Shown: positions 1 to 9,935 of the stretch, piece after piece | Position numbering within the stretch: the first letter of the stretch is position 1 | Layout of the letters: the number at the start of each line of letters is the position of its first letter | Origin: Symbiodinium natans | Taxonomy: Eukaryota; Sar; Dinophyceae; Suessiales; Symbiodiniaceae | Assembly (NCBI GenBank): GCA_905221605.1 | Contig: CAJNDS010001313.1 | Coordinates: 677,163-741,162 of the forward strand | Direction of reading: 5' to 3' | DNA: 64,000 nt | The notes under the pieces: generated by a model | The model's database searches: none | The model's input: the letters and a program-made list of their open reading frames with translations, nothing else | Told to the model about the DNA's origin: nothing | Translations under genes and position numbers: made by a program

Positions 1-141
1 AAGAAATGGCCCTTAGCACCCAGCAAATGGCCCTTAGCGACGAAGAAATGGCCCTTAGCGAAGAAATTGCCCTTAGCCACGAAGAAATGACCCTTAGCCA
101 CGAAGAAATGACGCCACGAAGAAATGACCCTTAGCCACGAA
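1..141. repeat. 21-bp minisatellite
   Basis: Tandem units of about 17-21 bp resembling GAAGAAATGACCCTTAGCCAC, with internal deletions. The first units read as KKWPLA-type heptapeptides but later ones carry stops, so it is non-coding. The array is cut by the window start. Confidence 0.85.
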
Positions 142-154
142 GGTGTATAGGGTT

Positions 155-240
155 TAAATATATATATATATATATCTATATATATATATATGGTAAGAGA
201 GGTTTAGGGTCTAGGGTCTAGGGTCCCGGGTCCCAGGGCC
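155..240. repeat. (TA)n microsatellite and degenerate telomere repeats
   Basis: An alternating TA run (about 155-191) is followed by GGTTTAGGGTCTAGGG variants of the telomere-type repeat. Confidence 0.85.
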
Positions 241-479
241 TATGCCAGGTTAGAGGATGAGCCGGACTACCCCCGATAGCAGGCCCACATACGACTTTGA
301 GCCACGATACTGCGAAACAGGGCACTGACTGAAACCCTAAACCCTTTAAACCCTCTAAACCCTCTAAACCCTAAACCCTAACCCGCCCGAATCCCAGACT
401 CCTAAACCCTACGGTTGAGGGTTTAGAGCTTGGGCTTTGGGGTTCTAAGCCTTGCACTCCAGCACAGCCTTGACTGCAG

Positions 480-536
480 GAAGTGCCGATCGATGACTTC
501 AGCGACTACGAGGAGGCGCTTCAAGCAGTGTCTTAA
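480..536 (+). CDS. candidate exon with PIDDFSDYE motif
   Basis: After a TGCAG acceptor the frame reads EVPIDDFSDYEEALQAVS and then a stop; the same frame has a TGA just upstream of the acceptor, as expected for an internal exon. A GC donor is possible after GAG GAG (about 515), in which case the stop is intronic. The motif PIDDFSDYE recurs at 35,462-35,490. The protein family is not recognised. Confidence 0.45.
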   Translation, partial: EVPIDDFSDYEEALQAVS

Positions 537-553
537 GTTAAGGGTCGGTGGCG

Positions 554-652
554 GTTAGGGCTTAGGGTTTAGGATTTAGGGTTTAAGGTTTAGGGTTTAG
601 GGTTTAGGGTTTAGGGTTTAGGGTTTAGGGTTTAGGGTTTAGGGTTTAGGGG
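554..652 (+). repeat. telomere-type array (TTTAGGG)n
   Basis: About 13 heptamers with the G-rich strand on plus; the first few units are degenerate (TTAGGGC, TTTAAGG) and the rest exact. Confidence 0.95.
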
Positions 653-757
653 AACTCCAATTAGGGGTCTGTCCGGTTCTAGGGCACATAACTCTAGGTC
701 GTGGGAAGGGGGCCTTGCTTTTCCTGGGATATTCCTGGGACAGAGCACTGTGGCTGT
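653..757. other. unique spacer
   Basis: No gene or repeat recognised. Confidence 0.5.
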
Positions 758-905
758 AGCCCTAAGCCCTAAGCCCTAAGCCCTAAGCCCTAAGCCCTAA
801 GCCCTAAACCCTAAACCCTAAACCCTAAACCCTAAACCCTAAACCCTAAACCCTAAACCCTAAACCCTAAACCCTAAACCCTAAACCCTAAACCCTAAAC
901 CCAAT
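758..905 (-). repeat. variant then canonical telomere-type array
   Basis: The array opens with six units of CCCTAAG (GGGCTTA on the other strand) and changes abruptly to about 15 canonical CCCTAAA units. The block structure implies local amplification of a variant rather than random decay. Confidence 0.95.
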
Positions 906-1676
906 CCCTTGTATTTTGTAGACAGGGGCGTCACTAAAGCGCGTCAGCGGCATGGTAACCTGCAGGAGGAGAGCGCGGGTCCCTCACGCACTGCGCAGAG
1001 GCACGACCTCCGAGCCCTAAACCCTAAACCCTAAACCCCTCTTATCCTGAAGCACTAGGATCCCCGCTAAGCCTCCCTTGCTGCCTGTGAGCAACAAGAG
1101 TTCCCTAGCCCTGAACCCTAAACCCTGAACCCTAATCAGCATGACAGGGTAGCCTGCTTATTGTGAGGTTCATCAAGGACCTGGGGTTTAGGGTTTAGGG
1201 CTTACGGCTAGTGAAGAAGTCAGCGTTAGGTCACGTGCCTCACTGGACCTTACTGCCGCAGGGATTGCAGGTAGAAAATGCTATATCCCCCTTGGGAAAT
1301 ATTGTTGTTTTTGTTCATATAAAAACACGGGGATATTAAAAGTGTTTTGTATTAAGGTTGTAAGGGGAGTACAGAATAGGAAACACCACAACCCCAAGAG
1401 TCCCAAACACCAAAACCCCTAAAACCTGAAAAAGCCCTAAAGCAGCAAAGCACTCCAACCCAAAACCCCAAAACGCCCTAGAAGCCTGACTCCTTTAGGG
1501 TTTAGGGTTTAGCGTCTAGGGGGTTCGGAAGGTCCTCGCTGGCCGAGCGGTTCGATGCTGATTGGACCAAAGCCGGGGCTGTCGCAGCAGGCAAGGCCCG
1601 AGTTTTGAGTTTAGGTTTTAGGGGTTAGGGTTGTTATGGGCTTAGGGTTTAGGGTCTTGGGGCTTCGGGCTAGTAA
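906..1676. other. mosaic spacer with short telomere-type patches
   Basis: Short CCCTAAA patches at 1015-1038 and 1100-1130 and a TTTAGGG patch near 1185-1205. A possible small exon lies around 926-953, where GGCATG|GTAACC looks like a donor. A GGCCGAGCGGTTCG string near 1540 looks like a tRNA A box but has no B box downstream. Nothing else is recognised. Confidence 0.4.
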
Positions 1677-1768
1677 GTAGGGTTAGTAAGGTGGGGTATG
1701 GGGATTAAATACGGCTTCTGGGGGATACTAAGCATACTTGCTAAGTCAACAGAGCTTCTAAGCACCCT
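1677..1768 (+). repeat. dispersed repeat, copy 1
   Basis: Shares GTAGGGTTAGTAAGGTGGG and following sequence, including ATACTAAGCA and GAGCTTCTAAG, with 33,467-33,552 in the same orientation. Both copies lie outside the telomere-type arrays. Confidence 0.7.
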
Positions 1769-1860
1769 CGGTGTGGGGTGCTTAGATTTTAAACGAAACT
1801 CTTCTCCTTCGCCCATCTGCCCATCACCTGCATCCCACCCCCAGAGTATCCATGGAGTAT

Positions 1861-1920
1861 CCCTAAACCCTAAACCCTAAACCCTAAACCCTAAACCCTA
1901 AACCCTAAACCCTAAACCCT
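1861..1920 (-). repeat. telomere-type array (CCCTAAA)n
   Basis: Eight and a half exact units. Confidence 0.95.
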
Positions 1921-2013
1921 CTAAGAGAATCCTTGGAGAGCCCAGCAGTACCCAAGCCCGGAGTAACGCCAGAGAATCCCTGGAGTGCCCAGGCTCACAA
2001 CACAATATCATCT

Positions 2014-2098
2014 TGGGTTTAGGGTTTAGGGTTTAGGGTTTAGGGTTTAGGGTTTAGGGTTTAGGGTTTAGGGTTTAGGGTTTAGGGTTTAGGGTTTA
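2014..2098 (+). repeat. telomere-type array (TTTAGGG)n
   Basis: Twelve exact units. Confidence 0.95.
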
Positions 2099-2183
2099 GA
2101 GCATCCCTCCGAGAGTCCTTGCAGTGCCCTGCCCGGCACTCCTGCCACTCCTGCCGCTCATTGCCCAGATTGGCAAACGACAC

Positions 2184-2273
2184 GGGTTTAGGGTTTGGGG
2201 TTTAGGGTTTAGGGTTTAGGGTTTAGGGTTTAGGGTTTAGGGTTTAGGGTTTAGGGTTTAGGGTTTAGGGTTT
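2184..2273 (+). repeat. telomere-type array (TTTAGGG)n
   Basis: About 13 units, one of them TTTGGGG. Confidence 0.95.
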
Positions 2274-2289
2274 GACCGGGCCGCGATTC

Positions 2290-2364
2290 GGAGGACAGGG
2301 CCAACTCTTGGGCTGGATGGCCAAAACCGGCAAGGGCCGCACTTTCACGCAGGGACCTTGGACG
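2290..2364 (+). CDS. candidate exon, family unknown
   Basis: A GC-rich island directly after the preceding array has two open frames and ends at GGACG|GTGAGC, a strong GT donor at 2365. One frame contains GWMAKTGKGRTFTQGPW. No acceptor can be fixed upstream and no family is recognised. Confidence 0.3.
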
Positions 2365-2424
2365 GTGAGCAGGCCTCTTGTGTTCTCTGGCGGCAACGAG
2401 AAGCAATTTTAGGAATCGGCCGAC

Positions 2425-2690
2425 CGGATTTTGGGGTTAAGGGTTTAGGGTGTAGGGTTTGGCGTAAGGTTTTGTGGGTTTAGGTTTTAAGGGTTTTGGG
2501 GTGTAGGGTCTAGGGTTTAGGGTTTGGTGTTAAGGCTTTGGGGTTTTAGGTCTTACGGGTTTTTGGGGGTGTAAGGTTTAGGGTTGAGGGTTTGAGTTTG
2601 GGGTGTAAGCTTTTTTATTTAGGTTTTCATTGAGGGTTTTTGGGTTTAGGCCTTAGGGTTTCGGGTGTACGGTTCAGGGTTTTGTTTGCG
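2425..2690 (+). repeat. degenerate telomere-derived tract
   Basis: Variants such as TTTAGGGTG, TTTTGGGG and TAAGGGTT with insertions and deletions; this looks like an old array. Confidence 0.7.
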
Positions 2691-3072
2691 GGTCAGCGAG
2701 CCTGTCTGTATGAGCCCCAAATATTTCCAAACTTATCATAACAACATACACCCGCAACCAAACTAGACCCTTACACAAGTCTACACATCCAACTTTAAAC
2801 TATGCGGCTTGAGCTGCAAGGACAATCCCCAAATAGGCTCCCTAAACCCAGAACCTAAGCCCCTCCCGCCTTAAACCCGAAGCACCCGAAGCCAAAGCCT
2901 AGAAAAGGAAGGTCCCAGCTCGCGCGCGAGCCGGGCCCAAGATCATCCCCCAAAAAATGGAGTGCCCAACATACCATGGCATCCCTAGGGCTCAGAGCAC
3001 CTTGATGATCCAAGGGTAGTGTCATGGTCCCTAAGTCAAAGGGTTCTGAAGTATTGGGCCCTTGAGCGCTAG
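2691..3072. other. unique spacer
   Basis: No gene recognised; a short run of CCTAAACC variants occurs at 2838-2890. Confidence 0.5.
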
Positions 3073-3181
3073 AGGTTGGGATGTTCCCCCTTATACCAAC
3101 AGTCCTTAATAGGGATTATGGTCGCCCCTTATTGTCATCCCTACTAAGGACTGTTAGCGTAAGGACGAACATCCCAAGTCC
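3073..3181. mobile_element. fold-back element, TTGGGATGTTC family, copy 1
   Basis: The arms at 3074-3117 and 3137-3181 are inverted copies of about 44 bp. They share TTGGGATGTTC and AACAGTCCTTA then TAGGGAT, with a loop of about 20 bp. The outer terminus TTGGGATGTTC recurs at 46,071 and 46,325. No coding capacity, so a MITE-like hairpin element. Confidence 0.75.
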
Positions 3182-3205
3182 CAAACCCTCAACCCTAAAC
3201 CCGAG

Positions 3206-3233
3206 AAAACCCCCCCAAAAAAAAAAAAAAAAA
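3206..3233. repeat. composite homopolymer CnAn
   Basis: A C run passes directly into an A run, which is TnGn on the minus strand. The same polarity recurs at six other sites. Confidence 0.9.
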
Positions 3234-3282
3234 CTCGGAGCCCAAAACAAACTAAACCCTAAACCCTAAACCAGATAAGGGA

Positions 3283-3390
3283 TATATATATATATGCTCA
3301 CCCCCCCCTTCGACAGACCCCAGAAGCGCAAAAAAGGCGAAAAAGGCTGAGGGCGCGACGGACAGCATAGCTGCACACAGTGGGGTGCAT
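3283..3390. other. (TA)n and unique spacer
   Basis: A short TA run at 3283-3296, then sequence with no recognised feature. Confidence 0.5.
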
Positions 3391-4556
3391 AGGATTCATT
3401 TTGTTTTAATAGGAATCTTATGAAATGAAGAGGAAACCCTTGAAAATGAATGAGAACCCTTAATGCTATTGAATTCAACGGAAACCCTATTCAAATGACA
3501 GAACCCTATTTAAAGTTGATAGGAATCATATTACATTTGTAGGAGCCTTATTCAGAATATGCAAACTATGAAAATTTATTGGAATTCTTACAAACACAAA
3601 TAGGAATCCTCTACTTTAATCCATAGGAACCCAATTGAAAATTAATCGGAACTGTATACAAAATAATAGGAAGCCTATCAACATGAATAGGAACCTTAGT
3701 AAAGTTAATGAGACCCTATTATAATTGATAGGAATCCTAATAAACTGAAGAGGACCCCTACTAAAATTAATCGGAACCAATGGGACTCCTATAAAGATAT
3801 GTGAATCCTTAACTAATAGGAATCCTACTAAAAATCAATATGAGCGTAAACCAATAGGAATCCCTTTCAAATGAATGAGATCCCTATTAAAAGTAATACG
3901 AATCCAATGAACATGAGTAAGAGCTCTGAGATTGATATGAATCTTATTGCATTAGTAGGAGCTTTATCAAAACAATTAGGAACCATATGAAACTTTATTG
4001 GAATCCTATGAAATAAGTAGGAATCTTTCGGAATCCTACCGAAATTTATCGGCTAAGCTAATAGGAAGCCTATTAAAATGAATAGGCACCCTTAACAAAT
4101 CAAAAGAACGCGGTGAAGATTAAGAGGACCTAATAGGACTCCTATGAAAAATAAGATTCGCAAAAACAAGAATTACTTTCGACCCTGCTAAATGAATATG
4201 AGCCTAAACCAATAGGAATTCCTTTCAAAACGAATTCCTTTCAAACGAATGAGACCTCTATTCAGATTAATACGAATGCCATTAACATGAATAAGAACCC
4301 TAAAATTGATAGGAATCTTATTGCATTAGCAGGAGCCTTATTAAAATAATTAGGAACCATATGAAACTTTATTGGAATGCTATGAAAATAAATAGGAATC
4401 CTCTAGTGAATTCATAGGAATGCTATCAAAAAAACTTCGGAACCGATAGAAGCAAATAGGAAGCCTATTAAAATGAATAGGAACCGTTAACGAATTGAAA
4501 AGTACCGGTTATAATTCATAGGAGTCCTGTTAACATGAGAAGGAATCTGAGTAAAA
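3391..4556. repeat. AT-rich minisatellite with 395-bp higher-order unit
   Basis: A degenerate unit of about 20-22 bp resembling AATAGGAATCCTATTAAAAT repeats throughout. The landmark ATAGGAAGCC occurs at 3666, 4061 and 4456, exactly 395 bp apart; other landmarks repeat at 358-374 bp because of small indels. Many units contain a GGAATCC/GGATTCC self-complementary core. No long frame is open. Confidence 0.85.
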
Positions 4557-4611
4557 TCCCTAAACCCTAAACCCCAAACACTAAACCCTAAACCCTAAAC
4601 CCTCAACCGTG
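4557..4611 (-). repeat. telomere-type array, degenerate
   Basis: CCCTAAA units with CCCCAAA and CACTAAA variants. Confidence 0.85.
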
Positions 4612-4632
4612 TAGATCCCCTCAAAAAATCTT

Positions 4633-5543
4633 ACCAAAACTCCAGTTTCCAAAACTCCAAAAACCCAAAAAACCCAACCCGAGTTTCGGATTTTTGGAAA
4701 CTCGAGTGGGAGCCTCAAAATCCAAAAATCGAGCTCCCGCTCGAGTTTCCAAAATTCCAAAAACCCAAAAAACCCACCCCAAGGTTTGGATTTTTGGAAA
4801 CTCGAGCGGAAGCCTCAAAATCCAAAAACCCAAAATTCCTCGACTTTCCAAAAATCCAAAAATTCCAACCCAAGTTTCGGGTTTTTGGAAACTCGAGCGG
4901 GAGCCTCAAAATCCAAAAACCCAGAATTCCTCGAGTTTCCAAAAATCCCAAAATCCAAAAAATCCACCCCAAGGTTTGGGTTTTTGGAAACTCGAGCGGG
5001 AGCACGAATTTTGGATTTTCAGGCTCCCGCTCGAGTTTCCAAAAACCCAAACCTTGGGTTGGAATTTTTGGATTTTTGGAAACTCGAGGAATTTTGGATT
5101 CCAAAAAACCCACCCCAAGGTTTGGATTTTGGAAACTCGAGCGGGAGCCTCAAAATCCAAGAATCGAGCTCCCGCTCGAGTTTCCGAAAACCCAAAAATC
5201 CAAAAAACCCATCCCAAGGTTTGGATTTTTGGAAACTCGAGCGGGAGCACGAATTTTGGACTTTGAGGCTCCCGCTCGAGTTTCCAAAAATCCGAAACTT
5301 GGGTTGGAATTTTTGGATTTTTGGAAAGTCGAGGAATTTTGGATTTTGGATTTTGAGGCTCCCGCTCGAGTTTCCAAAAATCCGAAACTTGGGTTGGGTT
5401 TTTTGGAATTTTGGATTTTTGGAAACTCGAGGAGTTTTTGGATTTTGGATTTTGAGGCTCCCGCACGAGTTTCCAAAAATCCGAAACTTGGGTTGGAGTT
5501 TTTGGATTTTGGGATTTTTGGAAACTCGAGGAATTTTGGAGCG
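4633..5543. repeat. 911-bp imperfect palindrome made of ACTCGAG units
   Basis: A degenerate unit such as GGAAACTCGAGCGGGAGC plus TCAAAATCC runs in one orientation on the left and in the inverse on the right, centred near 5087. A private variant shows true inverted duplication: CGACTTTCC near 4841 is mirrored by GGAAAGTCG near 5324. Overlapping open frames on both strands (four longer than 200 codons) follow from the stop-poor unit and are not genes. Confidence 0.85.
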
Positions 5544-5600
5544 TTGGTCTTCCACCCCCTTCCTGGACAGACTGGAAATACAATTCCGGGGTCTGTCGTA

Positions 5601-5646
5601 GGGGGGGGGGGGGGGGGGGTGACCATGTATATATATATATATATAT
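5601..5646. repeat. G19 tract followed by (TA)n
   Basis: Nineteen G residues, then GACCATG and ten TA units. Confidence 0.95.
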
Positions 5647-6575
5647 GAGGCCGGCACCTTTAGGGATTATGCGTCTATTACCTTTTAGTAGTGCTTGTAA
5701 AGTAAATTACGCATAGGCTTCTTTTAGAATCATCACGGATTCTTTTGAATCCAGAAGTTAGTGGACCTAGTTTTTCAGTGTTTTGTTAGCTTAGTCTACT
5801 AAGACTTTCAGGTACACAGATACGGCTGTGGTCTTAGTCCTAGGTCTGGGGTCCAAGGTTTCGTGCTTTGGTCATCTGAATTCAGGGGTTTCAGTTCAGG
5901 ATCCAGCCCTTGAGAACACCAATCCCGAAGCTACTCCCCCGTCACCCTAAACCCTAAACCATAAGATTCAACTCAACCTTAACCCTCAACTCTCAATTTG
6001 AACCCTAAACTGAAACCCTAAGCCCTAAGCCGTAAGCCGTAAGCACGAAGCCCTCAGCCCTAAGCCCTAAGCTCTGATCCCTCAAATTTGACTTCTGAGC
6101 TTCGACCATCCGGATTCAAACTCCGACTTGGACAACAACGACCCTCCGTCAGTCAGCTGTGGCTCCAACGTGCTCCCATGACTGCGAAGGCTTCGATGGT
6201 CAATGCTCAGCACAGCCTGGTCCCTAACCCTAGGCCCTTAGCCCTAGACCCTCAACCCTAACACCGTAGACCCTGAACCCTAAACCCTTGGTCCCCTACA
6301 AACGCATCACAAGGACGAAGACAGCGAAGCCTTCACTTGCTCACTTGCACACCTGGTGCTTCATTCGTGGCGAGGCAACTGAGCCGGTCTAGAAGCTTGT
6401 AAGGCTTTAAGGTCCTGGCGGGTTAAGGTTTAGGGTTTAGGGTTGAGAGTTAGGGTTTAGGGTTTAGGGTTAGGGCTTCGGGTTTAGCCTAAACACTTGA
6501 TCCCAAACAGAATAAGACGCCCTCGAAGACGACTCCGAAGCCATTCCAACCATTCACTCCTAAGCGACTCTAAAA
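5647..6575. other. spacer with short telomere-type patches
   Basis: Unique sequence at 5650-5940; degenerate CCCTAAA/CCCTAAG near 5945-6075 and 6225-6290; TTTAGGG near 6430-6480. No exon is convincing. Confidence 0.5.
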
Positions 6576-7420
6576 GTTTAGGGCTTTGGGCTTATGCCTT
6601 CAGGTTAAGGGTAGGATTATAAGGATCCCAGGGTGTGCAGAGCTGTGGGCTGCCTCGCCCTTCTCAAGAGTCCGCCCGCTCACTCCTTCTTGTCCACCAC
6701 ATGCGGCGGTCGCGGTCTCTCCTCCCCAACTCATATGTCACGCGCACTGTTTACGCTCAATCTCGCAACACTCAACTTACCCTTGACTATGCCGTCCTCC
6801 AAGGGCTCGACTGCAAAAGCGAGCGGAAGCGCCCTCGCTCCACGAAGGCAAGATTCACAGGGATCTTGTTCGGCGTAACCTCACAGTTTCAATTACGGAG
6901 GACCCAAAATCGACTGATGGTGCTACTGGACCAACATGGCATCGCTTCCAAGTGATCCCATACTTAGAAGTTTTTTGTGAATCAATCATTTACGCTTGAT
7001 GTGTCTACAATTCTCGCTTTCGCAGAATGCAAGGATTTGGCTCTCCCCAATGGCTAACGAACTGAAGGTGTCGCTTCTAAGTTTTCCCATACTATAAAAG
7101 CTCTGGGCATTCCTGTCCCACCCCTTACTCAGTTGAATTTTTTCTCGGGTATCGCTGTCGCTCATGTAACTCTGAGAGCGGCACGCCAAAGTCGATTTTC
7201 CCTCCTCCTGCATAAACGACCCCCATGTTTTCTCATGCACGGAGTTGATGAGACACCGAGCCTCAGTGTTCGGCAGGACGCCGTGCTCCTCCTCGCCATC
7301 CTGATCAGAACATTTTTTTACGGTTTCCGTATCCTCCTATGCCAGACCTCCGCTGTGTCGTCCACGAGGCCTCCAGCCTCGAACCAATCAGACAGCAGTC
7401 TAGACTGCTAACAGTGCCAT
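6576..7420. other. unique region with short uncharacterised frames
   Basis: The longest plus frame (6635-6955, 106 codons) has no recognisable motif, and two overlapping plus frames are equally open. A minus frame (6986-7240) is also unrecognised. Coding status is unproven. Confidence 0.35.
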
Positions 7421-7423
7421 GCA

Positions 7424-8115
7424 GTCATGCCTCCTCGTCTTCCTCCAAGCCAGATGCCTGGCTGTTGATGGATACATGCTACATCTCTAAGTAAGTGCCA
7501 CCCCCGACAGGTGTGTGGCCTCAGGGTTGCAGATTTAAGGTTTGACGTTTGAGGTTCAGGGTCAAGGTTTAGGGTTTAGAGTTTGGGGCGTCAGATACCC
7601 ACGCCACAGAATCCCTAAACTCCATTTCTAGCTGCAGGCTTCTACCCTCCTGGATGGTGCTCGTTCTACAACTAACCACAACCCTAAGAGCCTTCGATAA
7701 TACAGAATACTGAGCTTCCGTTAGCTGTGCACTCATGCCTCGTTCTCGTCCTCGTTGCCAGACCCCTGGCAATTCATCAAGACATGCTAACGAGCTTCCG
7801 TTGAGCACACGCTCATGCCTCTTGCTCGTCCACGTCGCCAGACCTGAAATCAGATATGACACAGCCATGAGCTATAGTTGCCACTCAGTCATGCCTCTCC
7901 CACTGTCCCGGAGCCAGATGCCTGGCTATTAGTGAATACTTCGAGCCACTTGAGTTTGTCACGCATCCAGGCCTTTTCCTCGTTGCTCAAGCCAGATGCC
8001 TAGCGATCGACGAAACATACTCATGGCTCCCGTTAGTCCTCACATGACACAATAGGGAGCTATCGTCACCACTCGGTCATGCCTCATCGGTGAGCCCATT
8101 GTCAAATGCCTGAGG
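7424..8115 (+). repeat. degenerate repeat of about 75 bp, CATGCCTC...CCAGATGCCTGGC
   Basis: At least six diverged units share TCATGCCTC, a CTCGTCC spacer and CCAGATGCCTGGC. Starts are near 7426, 7733, 7811, 7888, 7964 and 8077. Between 7733 and 7964 the spacing is about 76-78 bp. The first unit is separated by about 230 bp of other sequence with a telomere patch. Confidence 0.65.
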
Positions 8116-9190
8116 ATCTCGTTAATTTCTTTGTGCATGTCATTCTGGCTACACTACTTGTACTTAGCGCACGACACTCTGTCCTTCGTGCACATCGTAG
8201 TCCTCGGCCTCCAGATTACATCTTCTAACATACTTCTGTTTCACTTCAGGTACACCAAGCCTTTCTCTTCCGATGCAAGTAGACCTTGGCTTCACATTTT
8301 TTTTGTTGTTGGGTTCTGAACTGTTCCTGAGCTTGTGGCAGGCGGTGGTCCAGGCGGAGGAGAAGGTCCATTGGCCTCGGACGAACATGATTTCCTGATA
8401 GATGTTTACTCTCCTTTGGCTGTACTTCTTCGTAGCAAGGCCCGAGCCAGTCTTTGGCATCTCACCTCGCTCACACGAAACACAGCCATTTGTATTGGTT
8501 TCCTCCTTATGAGCACTCTGATAGGCACCGCGCCAAGTCTGCCCAGGTCGGATACGCCGGTGGAAAAGTCCCCTCCGTCAGGCATCATGGAACAAAGGCT
8601 GCTTACAGGACGGTCTGTGACTAGAACACGCCTCACAAGAGCCGAGCCCTCGCTTGGGCGGCGGAACCACCTCCGTGCAATGTAATAGAATATTCGGAGA
8701 AAACAACGGCAGGCAATGCGCACACCGAACAAGGGCCACGTCGAAAACTGAATTTGTTTGAACTTGTCTAACCACATGCCTCTGGCACGAACCTTGTGTC
8801 CTTTTAACCTCGTTAACATCATTGAGTGCGTAGAAGCGTCTACTCTCAAATCATCTAGGCAACATTGGGGTTTTCGTCAACCGTCCGGTCGATTCACTCC
8901 GGATCCTTTGGTACTCTCACGCAGGTTCATGACACTGCCCATACCACTGTATACGACCTGCGCGCCTTCGGAAGGGCTCGGCACGGAGGGGGCACCACCT
9001 GCGATCAGTCGAATGTAGCATTCTTTCATGCTGTCGTATCGTAATCGATGAGTGAAGGAGCCTTAGGTGCCATAGCATCGGCTGCACCTCTTCCACCCAC
9101 TAGCTGCTCTGTCCATCCCCCCTCGAGCAAACACATGGCAGCGGACGGCCCGTTGCGTCTCAACGAGTGACGTAATTCGCATCTCATGAG
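8116..9190. other. unique region, no recognised gene
   Basis: Frames on both strands (for example 8335-8685 plus, 8406-8849 minus) overlap and show no known motif. No telomere-type repeat occurs here. Confidence 0.4.
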
Positions 9191-9279
9191 ACATGAACAC
9201 ACGTCATGCGCCCCACAGAGGCACGCTTAGGACATTTTCGGGACTCAGGTCCACCTGGCAAAGAGAGGGTCAGAAGGGC

Positions 9280-9935
9280 AACTGTACCGAACGGGCCACA
9301 TTGAGCAGGCCAGGGATGTTCAGGCGAGCAACTGTACCGAAACATTCTACACCAAGCAAGCCAAGGGTGTCATGCGAGCAACTGCACCGAAACGTCGCCA
9401 CACTGAGCAGGCGAGCAACTGTACCGAAACATTCTACACCAAGCAAGCCAGGGATGTCATGCGAGCAACTGCACCGAAACGTCGCCACACTGGGCAGGCG
9501 AGCAACTGTACCGAAACATTCTACACCAAGCAAGCCAGGGATGTCATGCGAGCGACTGCACCGAAACGTCGCCACACTGAGCAGGCGAGCAACTGTACCG
9601 AAACGTTGCTACACCAAGCAGGCCAGGGATGGCATGCGAGCAAGTGTGCCGGAACGTCGCCACACTGAGCAGGCCAAGAATGCTCAGGCGAACAAATGTA
9701 CCGAAACATTGCTACACCAAGCAGGCCAGGGATGTCATGCGAGCAAGTGTACCGGAAAGTCTCCACAGGGAGCAGGCCAGGGATGCTCAGGCTAGCAACT
9801 GTACCGAAATATTCTACACCAAGCAGGCCAGGGATGTCAGGCGAGCAACTGTACCCAAACGTCCCCACAGTGAGCCAGGGAGCTCAGGCGGGCAACTGTA
9901 CCGCAACGTGGCCACGCTAAGCAGGCCAAACAGGT
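9280..9935 (+). repeat. 87-bp satellite (two-part unit)
   Basis: GCGAGCAACTGTACCGAAAC recurs at 9408, 9495 and 9582, exactly 87 bp apart. Each unit has a 50-bp half (TTCTACACCAAGCAAGCC) and a 37-bp half (GTCGCCACACTGAG). Later units are all about 50-65 bp and diverged. Since 87 is divisible by 3, several frames stay open (up to 200 codons plus, 115 minus). None has a known motif. Confidence 0.9.

Noticed and set aside
1535-1600. tRNA-like A box (TGGCCGAGCGGTTCG)
   Set aside because: No B box at the right distance and no pairing acceptor stem.
4621-5657. Several overlapping frames of 130-284 codons on both strands
   Set aside because: A palindromic stop-poor minisatellite gives open frames in many phases; no motif or splice logic.
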